31,059 nt of DNA from CAYRFQ01 sp964423615 (GTDB lineage Bacteria > Planctomycetota > Planctomycetia > Gemmatales > Gemmataceae), in assembly GCA_964423615.1 (NCBI GenBank), contig CAYRFQ010000097.1, positions 1 to 31,059 on the forward strand, in the 5' to 3' direction. Below are positions 25,250-31,059 of the stretch, one piece after another. The first letter of the stretch is position 1, and each line of letters starts with the position of its first letter. The translations under genes were made by a program, and so were the position numbers. The notes under the pieces were generated by a model. It made no database searches. It was not told the origin of the DNA and saw only the letters and a program-made list of their open reading frames with translations.

Positions 25250-27862
25250 TCAGCTCAAACAAATCTCGTACATCGCATCTCGCATGCGTGTCACCCGGAA
25301 CAAAGCACCAACTTCATACCAACCATCGGAACGTCGCGTGGCACGCACAAGCGTTGCGGGAATCGAGATGCCGTGAGTTTGCTCGGTTGGAGGCAGGTTG
25401 ATGACCACCTCTGGGGTGTGAAGTTTCGTGGGCATGTAGAACCCAATTCCCGTGAGGGAAATATCCTTACCTCGGCAGACGATGGGGGCTCCAATGACCC
25501 CGTCTTCCTCAAGCGGACAGACTTCAAAGGGGTGTGGCCAGAGTAAACGATCCCCCGTCCGTTTCTCGCTACGAGGCACGAGACTATGACGAATTCCCGT
25601 GATGATTTCCATCCCCAGGTTCTCAAGAGCGCTTCTGCCTCGCCTGGAGCCACACCCAACCGGCTTGATCATCACCTCCACATCAATGGGCGTGGGAGCA
25701 AAGGCGTTTTGTTTGGCAAGAACAACTTTGACCTCAAGCACCGGTTTTTTTCCGACCCACGATTCCCATCGTTTGGCCGATAGATTAATCTGGAAAATGT
25801 ATTCGCGAAAAGTATCCAAAACCAATCGAGTGTCGAGTTGGGTGCGGTACTCATTCAGCTTTGAGCGAGCCTCCCCCAGAGGGATCCCGGCAGTGAATTG
25901 TTGCAATAACGATTTGCCGTCTGGAGCGAACAGAGGTGGGCTTTCCGTTTCCGATCCATGAAGATCGCCTCCGCCGGCCTCGAGAATTTCCGTCAACATT
26001 TGACTCAATTCCGAGAAAGACTCAAATCCGGCAGGAGCGGCGGCTGGCAAATGTGTTTTGGATGACGTGATCATCGAAGTAAATTCGTCCTCGACTTCGA
26101 CTCGTCGGCTTTCTGCTTTCTTGCCTTTGCGTAAGACTGCCACGAATTCGCTGCAGGTCGTCCATCTTCTTTGCGGGTTGGGGTCCATCGCACGAGCTAA
26201 CGCCGCCAAGTCTTTTTGAGGAGCCAGTTCGAGGCTAATTTGAGGAGGCGTGTTGCCGGCTTGACTGGCTCCTGGAAGTTGCCCCGTGAGGAGTTCCAAA
26301 TAAACACACGCCAAACTGTACTGGTCGCAAGCGTTGTTGATCTGATTGCTAAACAATTCCGGGGCCGAATAACGCTTGTTACGATTGACGATGGGTTGAC
26401 CGCCCGGTATCCAAATGAGCTCGGCGAAACCAAATTCGTCGATCAGCAACCGACCGTTCTGGACCAACATCCGACGAGGATTCAGTCCGAGATGTTGGAC
26501 CGAATGTTGTCGATGGAGGTAATCCAACGTGTCGGCAGCCATCGCGAGGAAGGCCAACAACTCGTCGCGAGGGATCGCCCCGTCGTTTTCCGCTTTGATG
26601 TCTTGCAGGTGTTCTTTGAGACTGGTTTCCAAGAAGTCGCGGGCGAGGACGATACGCCCAGGACTGCTCTCTAAGATTGAGATCGGAGTCAACCCCGGGT
26701 GCTGCAAAGCTTGGAGTTGGAGCAACGTTTCGTGTTGTTGACTGGTTTGGCCTCGGAAACACCCATACAGAAACTTAATGACTTTCTCTTCCCCCTTTGG
26801 CGTCTCGGCGAGCCATTCTTCCAAAAAAGGAGTCGTCGTAAGTTGCTTCTGGAAGCGATAACCTTTTGTTGCCTGACAAGACGGTGGTTTGGGTCTGGCA
26901 TGTCTCCGCAAAACGCCGCTGCCTGTCGTGAGGGTCAAGTTGGAATGGGTGTCGACTTCCGATTGCTGCGGTCCCGTTAACTCCCGGAGGGACGAACCGC
27001 CCACTTCTCCAGGTCGACCGACTTTGAGGATTTTTCCTTCGACGAGAGCTTCCACGAACTCGGTGCACGATTCGAATCGGGCTTCTGGGTTCTTGGCCAA
27101 AGCCCTGGCAACGATCGACCGATCTGCCGGAGTAAGAGGATCGAGGTTGGGTTGTGCTGTCGAATGGAGGAAGAGTAACTGGCGTGAATTATGTCCTTGA
27201 AACGGAAGCGTTCCCGTCAACAATTCTTGATACGTCACGGCGAGACTGTACTGATCGCAGCGATCGCTCATCTGGCCTTGAAAGACTTCTGGCGATGCGT
27301 AGATGGGTGTGATCGCTACGACTTCAAGTGGGGCAGTCGTACCAGACTTGGCAGCGATGCTGCTCATCAATCCGAAGTCGGCGACTTTGATGTGTTTGGA
27401 GATGACGAACAAATTTTGTGGTTTGACATCCAGATGTTGTAGCCCATGCTGAGAATTCAGCATGTCCAGCACTTCGGCTGCTTCACGCAAGTACCGGACC
27501 AACTCTTCACGGGGAATTCCGGGTAGCCCGGCGTTCACATATTCCTGATAGACTTCGTGCAAATTTTTGTCGGCCAGCTCCGACACGATCACCAATTCGC
27601 CAGCGACATTTTCGACTCGATCCATCGACAACAAAAAGGGATGGCGAATGGTTTTGATGCGCTCGATGGCACGCAATTCCTCCTCGGCGGCAACTCGATC
27701 AGATTCGACACCGTTCAAGTTCCCGTAAACAAACTTGATCGCCTTGAACAAACCTCCTGGAGCTTCGCATTTCCAAACTTCGCCACACCCTCCCTTACCA
27801 AGTCTCTCGATCAATCGATAACCTGGAATGGGTTCTTCGTTAGGTGCTTTCGTTACGGCCAT
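25250..27862 (-). CDS. Ser/Thr kinase - pseudokinase - PilZ fusion protein
   Basis: The 870-residue protein has three recognisable parts. Kinase 1 (about 14-280) keeps GKGGCG at 22-27, K43, HLDVKPQN from 143 (catalytic D145), DFG at 162-164 and SPE at 195-197, so it is probably active. Kinase 2 (about 335-580) keeps the lysine (VIKF) and an APE motif but has no glycine loop. Its catalytic loop reads HLGLNPRRM, with Asp replaced by Gly459 and Asn by Arg464, and DFG is EFG, so it is a predicted pseudokinase. After an unassigned linker, a PilZ domain (about 765-865) shows RxxxR as R768-TGD-R772 and DxSxxG as D800 to G805, the canonical c-di-GMP contacts. No membrane segment is seen. ATG 27862 has AGGA 7 nt upstream. 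GTG 27868 is too close to that site. Regulation of the kinase by c-di-GMP is inference. Confidence 0.93.
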   Translation of the reverse strand: MAVTKAPNEEPIPGYRLIERLGKGGCGEVWKCEAPGGLFKAIKFVYGNLNGVESDRVAAEEELRAIERIKTIRHPFLLSMDRVENVAGELVIVSELADKNLHEVYQEYVNAGLPGIPREELVRYLREAAEVLDMLNSQHGLQHLDVKPQNLFVISKHIKVADFGLMSSIAAKSGTTAPLEVVAITPIYASPEVFQGQMSDRCDQYSLAVTYQELLTGTLPFQGHNSRQLLFLHSTAQPNLDPLTPADRSIVARALAKNPEARFESCTEFVEALVEGKILKVGRPGEVGGSSLRELTGPQQSEVDTHSNLTLTTGSGVLRRHARPKPPSCQATKGYRFQKQLTTTPFLEEWLAETPKGEEKVIKFLYGCFRGQTSQQHETLLQLQALQHPGLTPISILESSPGRIVLARDFLETSLKEHLQDIKAENDGAIPRDELLAFLAMAADTLDYLHRQHSVQHLGLNPRRMLVQNGRLLIDEFGFAELIWIPGGQPIVNRNKRYSAPELFSNQINNACDQYSLACVYLELLTGQLPGASQAGNTPPQISLELAPQKDLAALARAMDPNPQRRWTTCSEFVAVLRKGKKAESRRVEVEDEFTSMITSSKTHLPAAAPAGFESFSELSQMLTEILEAGGGDLHGSETESPPLFAPDGKSLLQQFTAGIPLGEARSKLNEYRTQLDTRLVLDTFREYIFQINLSAKRWESWVGKKPVLEVKVVLAKQNAFAPTPIDVEVMIKPVGCGSRRGRSALENLGMEIITGIRHSLVPRSEKRTGDRLLWPHPFEVCPLEEDGVIGAPIVCRGKDISLTGIGFYMPTKLHTPEVVINLPPTEQTHGISIPATLVRATRRSDGWYEVGALFRVTRMRDAMYEICLS

Positions 27863-29021
27863 CGTCACATCCTGACTTTATGGAAATCGCTGGCCTGACA
27901 GATTACAACCCATAACCCCCGCAATTTCCGGCATTCTATTCCACACTAGTTCACAAAAGAACTTCCGTCCAACGAATCGGAACCGACATGCCCCTTTTCC
28001 TGCAGAACATAGCCGACCGTCTGTCGAGTCATCGCAACCGATACCAACTAAATTTTCCATACTTCCATGTTTCAACAAGCGGTCGGAGCAATCCCTGTAG
28101 GACCGAAAACAGAGTTCGAAGGCCACGATTGAGTGGAACATCGTTTAGCTCAAAACGATCGGTCCAACAAGTGACAAGCCCCGAAGGCTGAGAGATCGTA
28201 GCCATGCGGCGTCCGCAGGTGTGAAATAGGAACGAAATGACTATCCAATTTTTTTCTGGAAAATTTACCAAATCTTGCCCCCTCCGATCTCCTCCGGGCA
28301 AAGACACCACGATTTTCCAACAAAAACCTGTCGAAAAATGACAGAAACCTGCGCTAAAACTGCACCAAACTTGTAGTAAACTTGTAGTAAACCTGCGCCT
28401 AAATTACACCTTTTTGACACCTCTCGATTTCCACATGTATCTACAAATCATAGACTTATGGAAAACGGCCCTCGAAAAATTGCCATTTCGACGCATTTTC
28501 GAGTATTTGGACCGCCCTTGTGCGCATGTGCCCATAATACAATAGGATTGAACGCCGTCTCATTTTCAGAAAAATCGTCGCTCTTCCAAAATAATCACCA
28601 CCCGGAACCCACTATGGATTTCTGTTCGGTTTGCAGGGTGTGACAAGGAGCTTGCGACAATGGTGAACCATTCACCTCAGTAGCCTGCCGACGCCGCGGG
28701 GCTACAATCGAACGCCCCATTGGCCCCCGAACCAAAACAATCACAAGCCACAGAGGAAGCTCCGACCGTCCCAAGAAAATGGACTGACAGCGAAGACGTC
28801 TGTGACCTTTCGAACCCAGTTTGGTCACTAACCCGAGCCGCAAACCACGAAACAGAAGAAAAGACAAAAGCGGCGTCGAAGAGGCGTTACCCCAACTCTC
28901 GAAGTCCCCAAATCAAGAAGATGACTTCCCACAACCCTCGATTCCCATTCCCATCAACCAATTCGCTCTGATACAAATGAAGACGGTGTGAAGACATCGA
29001 ATGTAGAAAAGGAGATTCCTA
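27863..29021. other. Long AT-rich divergent spacer
   Basis: About 1.16 kb separating the start of the kinase/PilZ gene (minus) from the small secreted protein (plus). No frame in it has family features or a good ribosome site. It contains the 11-bp periodic array at 28323-28421. The stretch 28240-28620 is visibly richer in A and T than the genes. Confidence 0.5.
28323..28421. repeat. Array of about nine 11-bp units with phased A-tracts
   Basis: Read in steps of 11 bp from 28323 the units are AAAACCTGTCG, AAAAATGACAG, AAACCTGCGCT, AAAACTGCACC, AAACTTGTAGT, AAACTTGTAGT, AAACCTGCGCC, TAAATTACACC and TTTTTGACACC. Units 5 and 6 are identical, and units 3 and 7 differ at one base. The consensus is roughly AAAACYTGYRCC without fixed ends. 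A-tracts repeated near the helical pitch should bend DNA. Alternatively it is an iteron-like protein-binding array. Confidence 0.65.
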
Positions 29022-29549
29022 ATGCACCGACTCTCGATAGGGATTGTCGCCGTTTCGGTTGTCGCCCTTTCCCTTCCATTGCCATCTCTCGCCCAACAAA
29101 AACCCGACGAAAAAAAGAAGAAGAAAGTTGTTGCGAAAAAGACAACTCCGCTCGAGGGCATCTACCACGTCCGAGGATACATGAACGCGGGCGGGAAGAA
29201 GCAAGTCTATATCGGAACAGCCATCGTCATCCAGCGGAACTCCACGTACCACATCGAATGGCGTGTCGGCACCGACCGATTTATGGGCGTTGGCATCCAC
29301 GACGGAGACCGCCTCGGCGCTACCTGGGCCATGGTCAAAGACGGGCGTCTGTCGGCAGGAACCCTCCTGTTCAAAGTCCAAAACGGGGCCAAAGGTCCAA
29401 AATTGGTGGGCAAGTGGACCGGCCTCCCGGGTGGTGGCCTTGTTCACCAGGAGACCTTGACCTACATCGAACCGCTCGGAGAAGAGCTGAAGAAACAACT
29501 CAAACAACAACGCCTGCAGAAGATCACGACCTCCTCCGAGAATCGATGA
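29022..29549 (+). CDS. Small secreted protein of unknown function
   Basis: The 175-residue product begins MHRLSIGIVAVSVVALSL and continues to a likely cleavage after SLAQ, a clear signal peptide. A Lys-rich stretch (EKKKKKVVAKK) follows. The mature domain (about 45-150) is rich in Gly and aromatic residues with alternating strands: GIYHVRGYMNAGGKKQVYIG, YHIEWRVGTDRFMGVGI, LVGKWTGLPGGG and ETLTYI. This suggests a small beta-barrel or lipocalin-like fold, but I recognise no named family. The C-terminus is a basic, Gln-rich helix. ATG 29022 has AAGGAG 7 nt upstream, a strong site. A longer frame over 28988-29563 is another frame and is rejected. The gene converges with the RTX gene across elements B and C. 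Confidence 0.82.
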   Translation: MHRLSIGIVAVSVVALSLPLPSLAQQKPDEKKKKKVVAKKTTPLEGIYHVRGYMNAGGKKQVYIGTAIVIQRNSTYHIEWRVGTDRFMGVGIHDGDRLGATWAMVKDGRLSAGTLLFKVQNGAKGPKLVGKWTGLPGGGLVHQETLTYIEPLGEELKKQLKQQRLQKITTSSENR

Positions 29550-29594
29550 GCTCGTACAATTGAGCCGAAAAGACCCCCTCACGGTTCGCTCAAC

Positions 29595-29774
29595 TATTGA
29601 GAACTGCGCGGATAATGTAGCAGGCACACTTGGAACGGGTAATTTCTAGTTGTTCGGTTTTTGTCTTTGTCGTAGGTACACGCGACTCGCGTATACCAAC
29701 GAACCGGACAAGCATTTCTTTTCCATTCTCCGTGTGCCGGCTACGTTGATTAATTACCCGCGCAGGTCTCAATA
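29595..29774. repeat. Palindromic element B: termini plus hairpin 2
   Basis: The left end TATTGAGAACTGCGCGG is mirrored by the right end, which reversed reads TATTGAGACCTGCGCGGG. GTAGCAGGCACAC and GTAGCCGGCACAC lie inside them. The core matches element A: AATTTCTAGTTGT(C/T)CGGTTTTT, then GTAGGTACACGCGA pairing with the arm that reads GTTGGTATACGCGA reversed. Hairpin 1 is absent. It lies 45 bp after the stop of the secreted protein gene. Confidence 0.82.
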
Positions 29775-29900
29775 CTGTGAGAACTCAGCAGCCAAAGTAG
29801 CAGGCAACTCCGTGTGCCGTTGCCAGGAGTTGCCAAGAAGCGAACGGCACGACGGACCGTGCCGGTTACTTTGGTTCATGAGCCGCGCAGTCCTCAATCG
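29775..29900. repeat. Palindromic element C: termini plus hairpin 1
   Basis: Directly adjoining element B, it begins GAGAACTCAGCAGCC followed by AAAGTAGCAGG. Its reversed right end reads ATTGAGGACTGCGCGGC, with AAAGTAACCGGCAC inside. The core holds GTGCCGTTGCCAGG pairing through AACGGCAC, the counterpart of hairpin 1 in element A. Hairpin 2 is absent. It ends 1 bp before the stop codon of the RTX gene. Confidence 0.78.
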
Positions 29901-29901
29901 T

Positions 29902-30837
29902 TCACACGTATAAGTCATCCCAGGGTGCGAAGTCTGCAGCTCCATCTCGGTTCTTGGTAGTCGGCCAGGGGAACCAATCGGTGTACAATTCTTGGCGGAA
30001 TCGATCCTTGCCACTGCCTCCGTGCAGATAGTCCGCGTCTCCATCGATACCTCCATCCAGATAATCATCGCCGGAGCTACCGTACATCGTGTCCCGTCCA
30101 TCGTTTCCGTAGAGGTAATCGTTATCGCTCCCGGCAGAGAGGTAGTCGTTGCCGTTGCCCCCATACATCCAGTCACTGCCACTGCTGCCATAGAGACTAT
30201 CATTCCCGTTCGAACCGCTCAGGGTATCATTGCCTGAGCTTCCCGAGAGATAGTCGTTGTTATTCCCACCATTGAGGTAGTCATTGCCCGAGTGACCATA
30301 AAGGCGGTCGTTCCCAGCGTCACCATAAAGGCTATCGTTGCCTGTTTGGCCGTAGAGATAATCGGTCCCCTCGCCGCCGTAGATACGGTCATTGTCAGAG
30401 CCGCCGTCGAGCCAATCAGCTCCCCCTTGCCCCCAAATCTGGTCATACCCATACGAACCATACATCGCGTCGTTACCACTGCCGCCGATGAGCGTGTCAT
30501 TGCCGAAGCTCCCATAGGCAACGGCACGTTTATTCGTGTAGTTGCGGAAATAATCATTGCCGCTATACCCGTAGTAGCGGATTTCGCCAGTCACTGTGCT
30601 CTCATGAAAGACACTGGCCTGCCCATTGTCTTCCACCAGATAGTAATCTCCAAGTTGTTCCACGGTGGCCACATCGTTGTAGATCGTTTGTTCGATCACG
30701 AGATTCCCACCAGAAATGAATGCAGTGGGCACAGCTCGTTCGCACAGGGACTCGACTTGGAGTTGAGTGTTTCGGTTTCCAGCAACCAAGTTGCGAGAGG
30801 ATTTCAAGACGCGAGTTTGTTTGAACAGGTTGAACAT
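29902..30837 (-). CDS. RTX-type calcium-binding repeat surface protein
   Basis: The 311-residue protein begins with a basic segment and LQVESLCERAVP (about 26-37), the motif seen near the N-terminus of many planctomycete exported proteins. A strand-rich stretch (about 38-105) is followed to about residue 285 by some twenty nonapeptide-like repeats such as GGSGNDAMYGSYGYD and YGDAGNDRLYGHSGND. This is the GGxGxDxLx pattern that forms a parallel beta-roll binding calcium outside the cell. The C-terminal tail (FRQELYTDWFPW) has no enzyme domain. Many loops have Ser or Asn in place of Gly, so calcium affinity may vary. ATG 30837 is preceded by AAAGGGG about 9 nt upstream. The protein is probably extracellular. 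Its role (adhesion, surface layer or matrix) is not shown. Confidence 0.88.
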   Translation of the reverse strand: MFNLFKQTRVLKSSRNLVAGNRNTQLQVESLCERAVPTAFISGGNLVIEQTIYNDVATVEQLGDYYLVEDNGQASVFHESTVTGEIRYYGYSGNDYFRNYTNKRAVAYGSFGNDTLIGGSGNDAMYGSYGYDQIWGQGGADWLDGGSDNDRIYGGEGTDYLYGQTGNDSLYGDAGNDRLYGHSGNDYLNGGNNNDYLSGSSGNDTLSGSNGNDSLYGSSGSDWMYGGNGNDYLSAGSDNDYLYGNDGRDTMYGSSGDDYLDGGIDGDADYLHGGSGKDRFRQELYTDWFPWPTTKNRDGAADFAPWDDLYV

Positions 30838-31059
30838 ACCTCACACCCCTTTGCCAATACTGGCCAAAAACAGTTAAATCGTATCACTTAGGATTACCAC
30901 TTCAGCAATCTGATAGGATTCAACGCACAGAGGATGCCAATGACCGGACCGGAACAACATCATGAATGTAAGACAATAAACAGAAAGTGCTTGTGGAAAA
31001 TCAATGGTAAACATTCGGTAAAGGGGTGTGGTATGTGGCCAGAATCCTAGCTGCGACTA
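30838..31059. other. Leader region of the RTX gene at the right edge
   Basis: A short non-coding end piece. An imperfect dyad TTGCCA-ATAC-TGGCCAA lies at 30851-30867, within the leader of the RTX gene. No convincing promoter or other gene is seen before the window ends. Confidence 0.4.

Noticed and set aside
28595..28971. Short frames in the divergent spacer
   Set aside because: No ribosome sites, low-complexity composition and no family resemblance.
28988..29563. 191-codon plus frame overlapping the small secreted protein
   Set aside because: It is Arg/Pro/His-rich, has no domain and is out of frame with the signal-peptide protein that has the AAGGAG site.

Overview
The window looks like a chromosomal piece of a planctomycete (Planctomycetota, probably Gemmatales-like). 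This is inference from content: a large Ser/Thr kinase with a WD40 tail next to an ECF sigma factor, a surface protein carrying the N-terminal LESL-x-ERAVP-type motif, a Gfo/Idh/MocA oxidoreductase, a Uma2-family remnant, giant fused MFS/spermidine-synthase-like proteins, and long gene-poor spacers with palindromic repeats. No rRNA, tRNA, phage, transposase gene or CRISPR array was recognised.

Layout. 1-4407 (minus): ECF sigma factor followed by a Ser/Thr kinase-WD40 protein that runs off the left edge. 4408-6765: a secreted leucine-rich-repeat protein flanked by palindromic elements A and D. 6766-9066 (minus): a GAF / HD-GYP / FHA / GGDEF protein. 9067-9997: mostly non-coding. 9998-12060 (plus): a small membrane protein and a Gfo/Idh/MocA oxidoreductase, then a broken Uma2 gene. 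12684-15185 (plus): an exported catalase-peroxidase ending at a strong hairpin terminator. 15400-16242 (minus): an SPL-type radical SAM protein with a recognisable sigma70-like promoter. 16707-24488 (minus): two very large tandem paralogues with MFS-like membrane parts and a spermidine-synthase-fold domain. 25250-27862 (minus): a kinase/pseudokinase/PilZ fusion. 29022-29549 (plus): a small secreted protein. 29595-29900: palindromic elements B and C. 29902-30837 (minus): an RTX-repeat surface protein.

How the genes may work together. Three products are signalling proteins that mix two chemistries. The WD40 kinase is paired with a sigma factor. The HD-GYP/GGDEF protein carries a phosphothreonine-reading FHA domain between opposing c-di-GMP enzymes. 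The other kinase has a degenerate second kinase domain and a canonical PilZ c-di-GMP receptor at its C-terminus. Together they suggest wiring between Ser/Thr phosphorylation and c-di-GMP, although they are not one operon. The main non-coding discoveries are a family of modular palindromic elements (A to D) built from the same termini and two exchangeable hairpins, and an array of 11-bp units with phased A-tracts near 28.3 kb.
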